64,000 nt of DNA from Nitrospira sp. (GCA_015903945.1 JABMDL010000002.1:1-64000); one strand, 5' to 3'. Shown: positions 8,049 through 16,841, counted from the first letter of the stretch. The notes: generated by a model not told the origin, from the letters alone. Made by a program: numbers and translations.

Positions 8049-9065
8049 TTATGGTGCCACGTCGCTGCTCATGGGTGATTGAATATACGCGAACAAGATG
8101 CTGTTGACCAGGCCCGGCTGTTCCCATTGCGGGAGATGGCCGGCCTCAGGGATTTTCACGAGCTGTGATCCTGGGATGGTGCGATGAAGTTCTTCACCCA
8201 CGGACAGGGGAAAGACCCGATCCTGTTCTCCCCAGATGATCATCGTTGGATGGGAGAGTGTGTGAAGGCGCGTCGCAAACCCGGTTTCCCACAAGGGGAG
8301 GACACTTCTCGCGGCCATCAGGGGTTTGATGAGGCCGGGGCGCCGGCGGTTTCGATTGGAGCGTTCGATGACGGCGGGGGTGAGGAGTGCCGGGTTGTGG
8401 ATGAATTCTCGCATGATGGATTCCGTCATCCAATCGCCGAACAGCCAGCTGCCGAATGAGACGACCCACGTTGGTGCGCGGGTTTCCAGGGCTCGCCTGA
8501 TCGACGGGCTCGTGAGCTTGAGGAGAATCTGTGGCGGCAATCCGCCGATAAGGACTAGTTTCGAAACACGCGAGGGGTGTTTCAGCGCCATGCCGATCGC
8601 GAGGCCGGCTCCCATCGAATTACCGACCAACGTGGCGTGGTGGATGTTCGCGGCGTCCATGAAGCCAACGAAGAAGTCCAGAAGTTGGTCCGGACGGTAT
8701 TCGATGTCCGGCTTGTCGGAGAGGCCGGAACCGGGCAAATCGAGAGTCAGGACCCGGAAGCTGTGCGCCAAGACCCGGTGCTGATACTCCCATTGCCACA
8801 TCGATCCCCCGAAGCCGTGGATCAGGATGACGGGCGGCCCGTTCCCCACATCCAGATAGGCGATCCGCTGGTCATGGACGGTGACGGTCTTGATGGGAAT
8901 GCGTTCGAGGGACTCGAAGTAGGGTGGAATCGACGGCGACGACGAACAGGCCCCAGGAAAAAGGGACAGCAGGCAGAGCGTCAACAGCACGTGGCGTGTG
9001 GGACTGTGCGCGTGAGAGGGCGCAGCCGAGACGCGTGGACTATTCCAGTTGGATGACGGTCTCAT
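8049..9065 (-). CDS. Alpha/beta hydrolase, putative lipoprotein
   Basis: 338 residues in the longest form. An N-terminal hydrophobic segment (LLTLCLLSLFPGAC) ends in a possible lipobox with Cys near 40. The alpha/beta-hydrolase core has the oxyanion region VILIHGFGGSMWQWEYQ, the nucleophile elbow VGNSMGAGLAIG, an acid in IIWGEQDRVFPL and the catalytic His in PEAGHLPQWEQP. The start is uncertain: ATG 9065 overlaps the 3' end of pycB by 26 bases and gives a long n-region, while GTG at about 8990, just before LLTLCLL, would give a conventional signal. The substrate cannot be predicted from sequence. Confidence 0.85.
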   Translation of the reverse strand: MRPSSNWNSPRVSAAPSHAHSPTRHVLLTLCLLSLFPGACSSSPSIPPYFESLERIPIKTVTVHDQRIAYLDVGNGPPVILIHGFGGSMWQWEYQHRVLAHSFRVLTLDLPGSGLSDKPDIEYRPDQLLDFFVGFMDAANIHHATLVGNSMGAGLAIGMALKHPSRVSKLVLIGGLPPQILLKLTSPSIRRALETRAPTWVVSFGSWLFGDWMTESIMREFIHNPALLTPAVIERSNRNRRRPGLIKPLMAARSVLPLWETGFATRLHTLSHPTMIIWGEQDRVFPLSVGEELHRTIPGSQLVKIPEAGHLPQWEQPGLVNSILFAYIQSPMSSDVAP

Positions 9066-11004
9066 CCGTTTTCACATTGTCCCCTTCGACGGCCAGGATG
9101 GCTTTGACGGTGCCATCGATCGGAGCAGGCACGCGGCTTTCCATCTTCATCGCTTCGATGATCAGAAGCGGATCGCCGGTCTTTACCTGATCGTCCACCC
9201 CGACGAGCACTTTGACCACCCGGCCAGGCATCGGCGGCGCCACATCGCCCGGCTTCGACGGCCTGGGCCGTTTCGGTTTGGCGCCTTTTCCCGTTTCCGG
9301 GGCCTCTGGAACACCGGCCAGAATTTCCTGGATCGGCTCAAGGGACACCTCTTCCAGCTTGTCGTTGACGCGAATGTAGTACGGCTTGCGTCCATCGGTC
9401 TTACGGCCGGACCCGGACACCTTCACATGGTAGGTTTCGCCGTGTACGGTGACGTTGAATTCCACCGGAGCGAGGTGCAGTTCGTGGGCGACTGACGGTC
9501 CCTTGGGCGCGGCGGCTTCCAGCGGAGGCGGCACCAAGTCGCCTTTCGCACGGGCTTCGAAAAACTCCCTTGCGATGGCCGGGAACAGGGCGAAGGAGAG
9601 CTGATCCTCGACCGATGAGGCGGACTTGGGCAACTCTTTCTTGACCGCCTCCAGTTCCGGCTCAAGCCGGTCGGCAGGCCTGGATTTGATCGGCTCTTCG
9701 TTCCCGATGGCGCGGGCCATGACATCGTTGTCCACCTGCCCCGGTGCCCGGCCATAGAAGCCGAGAAAGTAGTTCTTCGTCTCGGTCGTGATGACCTTGT
9801 AGCGCTCACCGGTCAGCACATTGAGCGTCGCCTGGGTGCCGACAATCTGGCTGGTCGGTGTCACGAGCGGCGGGTAGCCCATTTCCTTCCGGACCCGCGG
9901 GACTTCCTCCAGGACTTCCTTCATGCGGTCCAGCGCGTTTTGCTCGGTGAGTTGCGCAGCCAGGTTGGAGAGCATGCCGCCCGGAATCTGCGAGGTGAGA
10001 ATTTCCGCGTCGACGCCGGTAAAGTCGCTTTCAAACTGCCGATACTTGCGGCGAACCGAGCGGAAGTGCTCGGTGATCGGGAGGAACGACGCCTGATCCA
10101 ATCCCGTGTCGTACGGGGTATTCCGCAGCGACGCGACCAGTGTTTCCGTCGCCGGGTGCGACGTGCCGCCGGCCAAGGGCGATATCGACGTGTCGAGCAT
10201 GTCGAGCCCGCCCAGGATGGCCATGAGCGACGACATGGACGCCATGCCGGAGGTGTAATGGGAATGCAAATGGATCGGTGTCTTGACGGCGGCTTTAAAC
10301 CGGCGCACGAGGTGGTAGGCGTCCAGCGGCGCCAGGAGTCCGGCCATATCCTTGATGCAGATCGTATCGGCGCCCAGATCCTCGAGCTTTTTCGCCATAT
10401 CCACGAACCGGTCGATACTGTGGACCGGGCTGACGGTGTAACTGATGGTGGCCTCAGCATGCTTGCCGCAGGCCTTGACCTCGCGCACCGCCCGGTCGAG
10501 GTTGCGCACGTCGTTGAGCGCATCGAAGATGCGAAAGACGTCGATGCCGTTGGAGGCCGACCGTTCGATGAACCGCTCCAGCACATCGTCCGCATAGTGC
10601 CGGTAGCCGACGAGGTTTTGTCCCCGCAGGAGCATTTGCAGCTTCGTGTTGGGCATCGCGGCACGCAAGGTGCGGAGCCGCTCCCAGGGATCTTCCTTGA
10701 GAAAACGCAGACAGGTGTCGAACGTCGCACCGCCCCAGACTTCCAGCGACCAGTAGCCCACGGCGTCGAGCTTCTGGGCGATGGGCAGCATGTCTTCGGT
10801 GCGCACGCGCGTGGCAAGGAGCGACTGGTGGCCGTCGCGGAGCGCGACATCGGTGATCAACACGCGTTTGCCCGGTGCCGGTTGAATCGTGAATTCTTCT
10901 CCGCGGTCTTTCCGGATTTGCCGGACTTGCGAGGTCTTGAGGGTCGGTGCCGATGGCCGTCCCTTGGCTGTCTGTTTCTTCCCAGGTCGTCGTGTCGTCG
11001 CCAT
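9040..11004 (-). CDS. pycB: Pyruvate carboxylase subunit B (carboxyltransferase + biotin carrier)
   Basis: 654 residues. It carries the carboxyltransferase half of a two-subunit pyruvate carboxylase, which converts pyruvate to oxaloacetate. Residues about 45-330 form the HMG-CoA-lyase-like TIM barrel (ITDVALRDGHQSLLATRVRT, ICIKDMAGLLAP, IHLHSHYTSGMA). The conserved carboxylase domain follows, and the C-terminus is a biotinyl domain with the biotin Lys in IEAMKMES about 35 residues from the end. Oxaloacetate decarboxylase alpha is the close alternative, but the pycA gene directly upstream (41 bases) and the absence of the membrane beta subunit favour pyruvate carboxylase. The role is anaplerotic and fits autotrophic metabolism. 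Confidence 0.93.
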   Translation of the reverse strand: MATTRRPGKKQTAKGRPSAPTLKTSQVRQIRKDRGEEFTIQPAPGKRVLITDVALRDGHQSLLATRVRTEDMLPIAQKLDAVGYWSLEVWGGATFDTCLRFLKEDPWERLRTLRAAMPNTKLQMLLRGQNLVGYRHYADDVLERFIERSASNGIDVFRIFDALNDVRNLDRAVREVKACGKHAEATISYTVSPVHSIDRFVDMAKKLEDLGADTICIKDMAGLLAPLDAYHLVRRFKAAVKTPIHLHSHYTSGMASMSSLMAILGGLDMLDTSISPLAGGTSHPATETLVASLRNTPYDTGLDQASFLPITEHFRSVRRKYRQFESDFTGVDAEILTSQIPGGMLSNLAAQLTEQNALDRMKEVLEEVPRVRKEMGYPPLVTPTSQIVGTQATLNVLTGERYKVITTETKNYFLGFYGRAPGQVDNDVMARAIGNEEPIKSRPADRLEPELEAVKKELPKSASSVEDQLSFALFPAIAREFFEARAKGDLVPPPLEAAAPKGPSVAHELHLAPVEFNVTVHGETYHVKVSGSGRKTDGRKPYYIRVNDKLEEVSLEPIQEILAGVPEAPETGKGAKPKRPRPSKPGDVAPPMPGRVVKVLVGVDDQVKTGDPLLIIEAMKMESRVPAPIDGTVKAILAVEGDNVKTDETVIQLE

Positions 11005-11045
11005 GGTTGTCGTCTCTGTTCGTAACTCGGTGAAGGGCCTGCCGC

Positions 11046-12464
11046 TTACAGCCCTTCGTAGGCTGCAATGGCGGCGGACAGCGCCAGAACCAAGTCTTCC
11101 GGTTGTTGGAATTCGTGGTACGAATACAGGTCCGGGTGAGTGTCCAGATAGGACGTATCAAACCGCCCAGCCAGAAAATCCGGCTCCTGCATGATCGCTT
11201 CCATGAAGGGAATCGTCGTCTTCAGTCCGCGGATGACGTATTCTTCAAGCGAGCGCCGCATGCGGCTCACAGTCTCGTCCCATGTTCGGCCCCGCACGGT
11301 CAACTTCGCCAACAGCGCGTCATAGTAGGGCGGAACCGTATAGTCCTTGTACACCGCACCGTCAATCCGGACGCCGATGCCGCCGGGAGACAGATAGGCC
11401 GTCACGGTGCCGGTGCTGGGCATGAAATTGTTCTTCGGATCCTCCGCATTGATCCGGCACTGGATTGCGTGACCTTGCAGGGTGACGTCTGATTGCTGGA
11501 TGGTGAGCGGGAGTCCCGCCGCGATCTTGATTTGATTTCGCACGATATCAATGGCCGTGATCTGCTCGGTCACTGTATGCTCGACTTGGAGGCGCGGGTT
11601 CATTTCGATGAAGTAGAATTTGCCTGATTGATCGAGCAGAAACTCGACGGTGCCTGCGTTGTCGTACTGCACGGCTTTCGCGATGGCAATGGCGGCGTGG
11701 CCCATCTCTTCCCGAAGCTCCTTGGTCAGAATCAACGACGGAGCGATTTCGATCAGTTTCTGGTGCCGGCGCTGGATCGAGCAGTCGCGTTCGCCCAGAT
11801 GAATGATGTGGCCGTGGCGGTCTCCCAGAATCTGGAATTCAATATGGTGCGGCCGTTCGATGTACTTTTCGATGAAGACGCTGCCGTCACCGAACGAGGC
11901 CTGCGCTTCCCGCGACGAGACCTCCATGTTCTCACGCAGTTCTGCATCCGACCGGACCACCCGTAGGCCTCGTCCACCGCCTCCGGCGCTGGCTTTGATC
12001 ATCACCGGGTAGCCGGCCTTCTTCGCGAAGGCCAGGCCGTCTTTCACGTCGGTAATGGCGCTCTCCGTGCCTGGGACGATCGGCACCCCGGCGGACTCGG
12101 CCAGCTCGCGCGCCTTGACCTTGCTGCCCATCAACGTAATGGCGTGAGGCGAGGGGCCGATAAAGGTAATGCCCGAGGCTTGGCAGAGTTCGGCAAACTC
12201 GGCGTTTTCAGAAAGAAATCCGTATCCAGGATGGATGGCATCGGCGCCGATCCGTTTGGCCAGCCCGACGATCTGCTTGCTATCAAGGAAGCCCTTCACA
12301 GGGCCGGGACCGACCAGATAGGACTCGTCGGCTTTTTTGACGTAAATCCCGGTCGAATCCGCTTCGGAATAAATGGCGGCGGTGCCGATGTTTAACTCGC
12401 GGCAGGCGCGGATGATGCGCATGGCGATCTCGCCGCGATTGGCGACCAGGATTTTCTTAAACAT
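11046..12464 (-). CDS. pycA: Pyruvate carboxylase subunit A (biotin carboxylase)
   Basis: 472 residues, the size of AccC/PycA. It carboxylates the biotin of PycB using ATP and bicarbonate. Features in order: ILVANRGEIAMRIIRACREL (residues 5-24), the glycine-rich ATP-grasp loop ASAGGGGRGLRVV near 160-172, RDCSIQRRHQKLIE near 230 and FIEMNPRLQVEHTVTE near 285. It is first in a pycA-pycB pair with 41 bases between. The sequence alone cannot exclude acetyl-CoA carboxylase AccC; the neighbour decides. GGGAGCGCG precedes the ATG. Confidence 0.93.
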   Translation of the reverse strand: MFKKILVANRGEIAMRIIRACRELNIGTAAIYSEADSTGIYVKKADESYLVGPGPVKGFLDSKQIVGLAKRIGADAIHPGYGFLSENAEFAELCQASGITFIGPSPHAITLMGSKVKARELAESAGVPIVPGTESAITDVKDGLAFAKKAGYPVMIKASAGGGGRGLRVVRSDAELRENMEVSSREAQASFGDGSVFIEKYIERPHHIEFQILGDRHGHIIHLGERDCSIQRRHQKLIEIAPSLILTKELREEMGHAAIAIAKAVQYDNAGTVEFLLDQSGKFYFIEMNPRLQVEHTVTEQITAIDIVRNQIKIAAGLPLTIQQSDVTLQGHAIQCRINAEDPKNNFMPSTGTVTAYLSPGGIGVRIDGAVYKDYTVPPYYDALLAKLTVRGRTWDETVSRMRRSLEEYVIRGLKTTIPFMEAIMQEPDFLAGRFDTSYLDTHPDLYSYHEFQQPEDLVLALSAAIAAYEGL

Positions 12465-12931
12465 CGCGCTCCCGATAGGGGAAAAATGAGCGCGTAAGCT
12501 AGCATAGGATCAGGAGGTCTGTCGAGGGAGGGAGGGTGAGAGGGGGAGGGGCAGGCGCGGCCCGCCAGTGCGGTGAACTTCCACAGTGAAGTGCCAGCTA
12601 CCCTGACCGTCGTTAGGTGTGAATTGTCAGCCGGCGACCGTGTTGAATGACGAGTAGCAGTGGTGCCTTCAGCTGCGCTTAGGGCAGGCCTCCCAATATT
12701 GAGAGCCGATTGCTTCGGAATGATGGACGGCCCGCCGATCCGGCGGTGGGGCTATCGCGAGTGGGATGTGGCGGCAGTTCTGGGCCTGCCCCGATCACTC
12801 TGAGCAACGTATGGACTCGCTTCGCGGCGCGCCTGCGACCGATCAGCGCCTTGGATAATTCCGTCGCCACAATTACGCATGTGTTGTAGAATGCCCTCGT
12901 TCTCAGACCAGGCCTGGATCGGACTTTCTGC
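12465..12931. other. Intergenic stretch, no gene seen
   Basis: This divergent gap separates pycA from the outer-membrane-type gene. It holds a purine-rich tract of about 35 bases (12515-12553, GGGAGGGAGGGTGAGAGGGG) and a small hairpin CCGCCG-ATC-CGGCGG near 12732. Two short open frames on the minus strand show no protein-like pattern. The promoter of pycA should lie at its left end, but no convincing -35/-10 pair is visible. Confidence 0.5.
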
Positions 12932-13954
12932 GTGATACATTCGCAACTATCGGGCGGCAGACGGCATGCCCGTAAAACACGCTATCGTTGGATAACGAGG
13001 GGATTCGTACTGATCCTCTCGGTTGTTCTTGTCATCGGGATTTCCTCTTCCCCGGCCTGGAGTGAGAGTCCCGCGCCGTCGGTTCATTGGGGCAGCACGG
13101 CCTTTCCCGATCAGTACTCCACGGTGACTACGGGGCTCACGCTCAATCGGTTTACGCCGATCGACGGCAACGGGGCCAAATATGACTCGACCGTGACGAA
13201 CACCCTGGGTTTCAACCTCATCACGCTCAGCTGGACGCAACATTGGGGTGGGGACTGGAAAGACTGGAGCACCAATCTGACCGCCGGGATCAGCCCGACC
13301 AGCGATGAACCGAGCCAATTCTTTCAGAACAAGGTCGTGCATCAGCTCCGCCATCTGCCGCCGGTGACCTCTGTTGATCCGCGGAAAGAGACGGATGTGA
13401 TGATCGATGGGTCCGTGACACGGTGGTTTCCGCTGTTTCAACCGAAGGTCATATTTGCGGGCGGTGGGTTTTCGGTCGGCACCATCTACCAACAGGGGTT
13501 TCTGCGCGCCGGCATCCGGCGGCTACAAGTTTCGCCGACGCTCTATTGTAGTGACAGGTGGGGTGATATCAGTTTGCGGGCATCAGTCTTGGGCCGGATC
13601 AGCTATCAGGACAACGGCGCTGCGGTCCACTCCGTGCGGAGTACCGCCGGGCTGGTGCAGCCATCAATCGCGTTCGGCCAGTACCGAACAACCGCCAACG
13701 GCGAGACCATTCCAACTTGGGAAATTGAGTTCGCTTTGATGTGGGATTCTGGAATCTTCGTCAATCCGCTTGGGAAAAGTCAAAAGCAGTTTGCCTGGTC
13801 CTTGGCCGCCTCTACCGGACCGCTACGGTTTGAAACCTGGAATGACAGTATGGGCAATATTGCGACGAGAGACTTTGGCCCGACCTACGGTGCGAGTTTG
13901 ACCCTCGATGTGCTACGAGTGTGGCGCTACTTCTCTCCAGAGCAGAGCGGATAG
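12932..13954 (+). CDS. Putative outer-membrane beta-barrel protein
   Basis: 340 residues starting at GTG (the earliest in-frame start; weak ribosome-binding site). The N-terminus has a basic n-region, a hydrophobic core GFVLILSVVLVIGISS and an AWS|E-type cleavage site near residue 45. The mature part alternates polar and hydrophobic residues, is rich in aromatics and Gly (FNLITLSWTQHWGGDWKDW, VIFAGGGFSVGTIYQQGFL), and has repeated strand-turn units, as in a transmembrane beta-barrel. The C-terminus does not end in Phe. Lipid A deacylase LpxR-like proteins have a similar look, but I cannot confirm that. Confidence 0.6.
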   Translation: MIHSQLSGGRRHARKTRYRWITRGFVLILSVVLVIGISSSPAWSESPAPSVHWGSTAFPDQYSTVTTGLTLNRFTPIDGNGAKYDSTVTNTLGFNLITLSWTQHWGGDWKDWSTNLTAGISPTSDEPSQFFQNKVVHQLRHLPPVTSVDPRKETDVMIDGSVTRWFPLFQPKVIFAGGGFSVGTIYQQGFLRAGIRRLQVSPTLYCSDRWGDISLRASVLGRISYQDNGAAVHSVRSTAGLVQPSIAFGQYRTTANGETIPTWEIEFALMWDSGIFVNPLGKSQKQFAWSLAASTGPLRFETWNDSMGNIATRDFGPTYGASLTLDVLRVWRYFSPEQSG

Positions 13955-13965
13955 CGAATGGCCAT

Positions 13966-14004
13966 CAGCCACCACCCGCTACTCGTGCTGATGCGGGGTG
14001 GCTG
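13966..14004. terminator. Possible bidirectional terminator hairpin
   Basis: CAGCCACCACCCGC (from 13966) and GCGGGGTGGCTG (to 14004) pair with a two-base bulge in the convergent gap between the beta-barrel gene and the HMA-like gene. There is no T-run. Confidence 0.45.
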
Positions 14005-14353
14005 AAGCCGTTGGCATGGTGGCCGAAATACATCCCTCGATGAATTCGACCTTACATTGCCATGAGGAGGCTGCCTCGTTGACACGGTTGATCACATCTG
14101 CCGGCTTCACGGCGCCGGGGGTGATGTCCACAAGCACATGATCGGGAACGCGGTGAAAGTACACGCCGGTCACGCCTGGAATGGCCTGCAAGACCCTGTT
14201 CATCTCCGTTTCTTTGCTGTCGCAACCCGGTCCGCTCATCGTCAAGGGTAGCCGTTCCCTGATTGGAGGATTGGCCGCAGCCGGCAGGGCAAGGGCTAGG
14301 CTGGAGAACACCAGTGCGACCGTCACATATCGTGTGTGCCACAGGGGGTGCAT
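13979..14353 (-). CDS. Periplasmic HMA-like protein without CxxC
   Basis: 124 residues from ATG 14353, which has GGAGGCGGGA upstream; the longer frame to 14509 is less likely. Residues 1-28 are a signal peptide (VALVFSSLALALPAAANP). The rest follows the ferredoxin-like heavy-metal-associated pattern: LTMSGPGCDSKETEMNRVLQ, IPGVTGVYFHR, HVLVDITPGAV and KPADVINRVNEAAS. The normal CxxC metal site is replaced by GPGC with one Cys. Further single Cys residues occur in WQCKVEF and EGCIS, and the C-terminus ends PHQHE. It may bind a metal in a different way, but this is inference. Confidence 0.65.
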   Translation of the reverse strand: MHPLWHTRYVTVALVFSSLALALPAAANPPIRERLPLTMSGPGCDSKETEMNRVLQAIPGVTGVYFHRVPDHVLVDITPGAVKPADVINRVNEAASSWQCKVEFIEGCISATMPTASATPHQHE

Positions 14354-14464
14354 AGGGATCCCGCCTCCGTATCGGGATGATGTCTCTCCTACAAAATACA
14401 CGATGGAAAATTGGTTGTCGAGCCGCTCGTTCGAGGGGCGAGGCGGTATCAGGCTCCTATGAGG

Positions 14465-14545
14465 AGCCGATTCCGGCTGATTGGAAGGATGAGCGGGATG
14501 CTCGTGCACAGGGTGAGCGTGGAGCTACATGAGCCGGAATCGGCT
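14465..14545. repeat. Perfect 14-base inverted repeat pair
   Basis: AGCCGATTCCGGCT (14465-14478) and its exact reverse complement (14532-14545) are 53 bases apart. Each arm is also a small hairpin (AGCCG-ATTC-CGGCT). The right arm covers the last codons of the PilZ gene. The structure sits between the PilZ gene and the HMA-like gene on the same strand, so it could attenuate read-through. Confidence 0.55.
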
Positions 14546-14929
14546 GCGTTGATCGCTCACATTGTCGCGCGAGATGCTTTTCCAAATGAAGCCCTGGATC
14601 CGTTTGCGCTGGTCGTGGCCTAGATCCATGAATCGGACGGAGAATTGACAGCCGGACACCCAGACAACATGCGCCGATGTCAGGACCAGTTGCGGCAGTC
14701 CATCGGGAAGAGCCACAGTGAGCGTCAGCAATGTTCCCCGCGTCACACGTTGGTCGCTGATGATTTGGCACCCTGAGAGGGAGAGATTCTTGGTGAGGCC
14801 TTCGCCTCGATGCGGCTGGGTAGGGATTTCACCGACATAGCGCACTTGGCACGTGAGCGTCACCCGTTCGGCATAGCGGTTATCAAGCGGTTTGTAGGTT
14901 TTTCGGTTCTGCATGGTGAGCTGCATCAT
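14525..14929 (-). CDS. PilZ domain protein (putative c-di-GMP receptor)
   Basis: 134 residues, essentially a single PilZ domain. It shows the N-terminal arginine motif (NRYAERVTLTCQVRY), the second motif KNLSLSGCQI matching (D/N)xSxxG, then the barrel strands GTLLTLTVALP and AHVVWVSGCQFSVRFMDL. These are the residues that bind cyclic di-GMP in characterised PilZ proteins. No other domain is present, so output would be by protein contact. ATG-ATG at 14929/14926 gives two possible starts. The window also holds a diguanylate cyclase at 48208. Confidence 0.85.
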   Translation of the reverse strand: MMQLTMQNRKTYKPLDNRYAERVTLTCQVRYVGEIPTQPHRGEGLTKNLSLSGCQIISDQRVTRGTLLTLTVALPDGLPQLVLTSAHVVWVSGCQFSVRFMDLGHDQRKRIQGFIWKSISRDNVSDQRSRFRLM

Positions 14930-15031
14930 AGCGCGCTTCGGCAGAGTGTCCCAATTATTTTAGGAAAATAGCAGGAGTGTGACTCGTTCGAAGGAGGGAG
15001 ACGAAATGGGTTCCCGAATGCCGGCGATCCG

Positions 15032-15487
15032 CTACTTGGCCTGAATCAGAAAGGCCTTGGATCTGGCGTTGCCGCCGCCGGCAATGATGTCGATGAACGA
15101 CATGCCGGGCCGGACATCGGGAACCGTCGCCTGGATGGTCGTCTCATTCACGAACGTATAGTCGATTGTAGCCTGGCCCGCGGCGCTGAAGGCGACGCCG
15201 TGGAAACATTCTTTTGTGCCGAAGTGTTCCCCCTTGATCGTGATCTTCTGCCCCGGTTTGGCCTCGTCCGGCTCGACCTTCACGATCTTCGGCTGTTTGC
15301 TGCGGTCGCAGACCGGATCTTTTTCGATCTTTGACTCGTCCGAGCCCTGGATCGATTCCACGTCGTAGAGTGTAAAGCCTGCTCCCTCGACGATGGCGCC
15401 GTCATCCTTGGCCGCAACGTCCGTGTGAGCGAAGGCGAACGATATGAAACATGCGACGATCATCAGAACTGGCAGCCTCAGACGCAT
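15032..15487 (-). CDS. Secreted IPT/TIG-domain protein
   Basis: 151 residues from ATG 15487, which has a perfect GGAGGATCC in front; six earlier codons are also open. A signal peptide (LPVLMIVACFISFAFAHTDV) is followed by a short linker with one Cys (DPVCDRSK). Residues about 70-150 form an IPT/TIG Ig-like domain: PKIVKVEPDEAKPGQKITIKGEHFG, GVAFSAAGQATIDYTFVNET and VRPGMSFIDIIAGGGNARS. It lies 21 bases downstream of the periplasmic binding protein gene and is probably co-transcribed with it. Function unknown; likely periplasmic or surface. Confidence 0.75.
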   Translation of the reverse strand: MRLRLPVLMIVACFISFAFAHTDVAAKDDGAIVEGAGFTLYDVESIQGSDESKIEKDPVCDRSKQPKIVKVEPDEAKPGQKITIKGEHFGTKECFHGVAFSAAGQATIDYTFVNETTIQATVPDVRPGMSFIDIIAGGGNARSKAFLIQAK

Positions 15488-15508
15488 GGATCCTCCCTCA
15501 GTCACAGA

Positions 15509-16408
15509 TTACTGGGTGGATAGCGGAACATAGATCTCGCCGACGATCGCTTGGCCAGGCGCAGACCGAGCGAATGTCGCAAACGCCTCGGCCAGCGGGG
15601 ACGGATCCTTCTTTGACAGCAGCAAGAGCGGACGGCGGAGAGGATACCGGCCGTCCTTGACCGTTGGGACTTCCGGCTCCACCTTGTCGACCGGGAGTAA
15701 CCGAACGGCCACCCCGCTGGAGACGGCGGACAGGCCGGTGCTCAACGAGATATAGGTGACAGCTGAGAGCGGAGGAAGCGTGCCGACGACGGTCTTGACG
15801 ACTTGTTCGTCAGGGCCGATTGTCTTGGCTTGGCCGGTCAGTTTCCCGGCAATGCCTAGCTGTGTCTCGAAGGCGTCACGGACATTTTGGTTCCGTGGGC
15901 GATCAATGGGCAGAATCTTGGTTTCCGGTCCGCCGAGCTCGGCCCAGTCCCGCACCTTCCCGGAAAACACGTCGGCGACTTGTTGCTTCGTCACGTCCTT
16001 GGTGAAGTTGGACAAGTGAACGAGAATGCCGATCCCGTCCCAACCGATTTGCGTCGCCCGCAGAGCCGGATCTTCGAAGCCTGTGACGGCAAGCTGGGCC
16101 TGGCCTGTCTTGACCAAATCCAGTGGCGTAGAATCCTCGTCCCAGAGAATGTCGACATAGGCGCGTGGGTTGGCTCGTTCGAAGGCGCGGGCGAGGGTTT
16201 CGATCGTGGCCAGTTCAGGCCCGTTCCCCGCGATAACCAGACCCCCTCTCACCTCGGCGGTGGTCACGGTTGGCAGCAGTAGTCCCATGACGAGCGCAAC
16301 CAACAGCGCCGCACATGCACCGTGCCGTGCTCCCGTCAGCCGTTTCGGCGTCGCGGGTCTGGGAGCAGTCGGGGCGGGTAGGACAGCGAAGCGAGAGCCA
16401 CGTGTCAT
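15509..16408 (-). CDS. PstS-like periplasmic substrate-binding protein
   Basis: 299 residues. A long basic n-region precedes the hydrophobic signal core (ACAALLVALVMGLLLPTVTT, ending near residue 51). The mature part matches the PBP-like phosphate-binding superfamily: GGLVIAGNGPELATIETLARAFE, QLAVTGFEDPALRATQIGWDGIGILVH, VADVFSGKVRDWAELGG and YISLSTGLSAVSSGVAVRLL. No permease or ATPase gene is nearby, so it looks like an orphan binding protein that may act as a sensor or structural part. The start overlaps the stop of the FmdB gene (ATGA). The ligand is unknown. Confidence 0.8.
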   Translation of the reverse strand: MTRGSRFAVLPAPTAPRPATPKRLTGARHGACAALLVALVMGLLLPTVTTAEVRGGLVIAGNGPELATIETLARAFERANPRAYVDILWDEDSTPLDLVKTGQAQLAVTGFEDPALRATQIGWDGIGILVHLSNFTKDVTKQQVADVFSGKVRDWAELGGPETKILPIDRPRNQNVRDAFETQLGIAGKLTGQAKTIGPDEQVVKTVVGTLPPLSAVTYISLSTGLSAVSSGVAVRLLPVDKVEPEVPTVKDGRYPLRRPLLLLSKKDPSPLAEAFATFARSAPGQAIVGEIYVPLSTQ

Positions 16409-16728
16409 GATGATCCAGAACCGGATTCAAATTGGCCGGCAGGGTTCGAGTCGGACGAGGTGTTCGGCGGTGGGACGTTGCGCTTCAGGTTCAGCGGGGG
16501 CAATTTGGCAAATCGTTCCATTCGTTCGTTGTGCATGGCTCCGGCTTTGAGTTCGGCGAACCCCGGTTTATGGTCGCCGACGATCTTGGAGGCAAACGAC
16601 GAGAGCAGTCTCGTTGCCTGTCGAGCGTGGCAGAAGGGGCATTCCGTATCTTCCACTCGGGCATGGACCGATTGTGTGACCTCAAATTGTTTGGCACATT
16701 GTTCACAGCGATATTCGTAGAGGGGCAT
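16405..16728 (-). CDS. FmdB-type zinc ribbon protein
   Basis: 107 residues. The N-terminal 40 residues are an FmdB/CxxC regulatory-type zinc ribbon: MPLYEYRCEQCAKQFEV and TECPFCHARQATRLL, with four Cys in two pairs. The remainder is Ser/Pro-rich and low in complexity (NVPPPNTSSDSNPAGQFESG). It overlaps the next gene, a periplasmic binding protein, by 4 bases. It is divergent from the small acidic protein gene at 16887. Family members are common and mostly uncharacterised. Confidence 0.85.
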   Translation of the reverse strand: MPLYEYRCEQCAKQFEVTQSVHARVEDTECPFCHARQATRLLSSFASKIVGDHKPGFAELKAGAMHNERMERFAKLPPLNLKRNVPPPNTSSDSNPAGQFESGSGSS

Positions 16729-16811
16729 GTTCCAATCTCTTGCTGTCTTTTGGGTACCGCCTCACGTTCCCGCGATGGGAGGTGTGGGCCGAATTCCGGT
16801 CCCCATTACTC

Positions 16812-16841
16812 TTGACCGGCCCGTTCGGTTGCGTTTATTGT
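16812..16841 (+). promoter_or_regulatory. Sigma70-like promoter for the small gene at 16887
   Basis: TTGACC (16812-16817), an 18-base spacer, TATTGT (16836-16841). It would give a leader of about 40 bases before the AGGAGG and ATG. Confidence 0.45.

Noticed and set aside
9940-11025. A 361-codon open frame on the plus strand
   Set aside because: It lies opposite pycB; composition is that of a shadow frame.
12679-12946. Two short minus-strand frames upstream of the beta-barrel gene
   Set aside because: No ribosome-binding sites and no protein-like pattern; they overlap each other in different frames.
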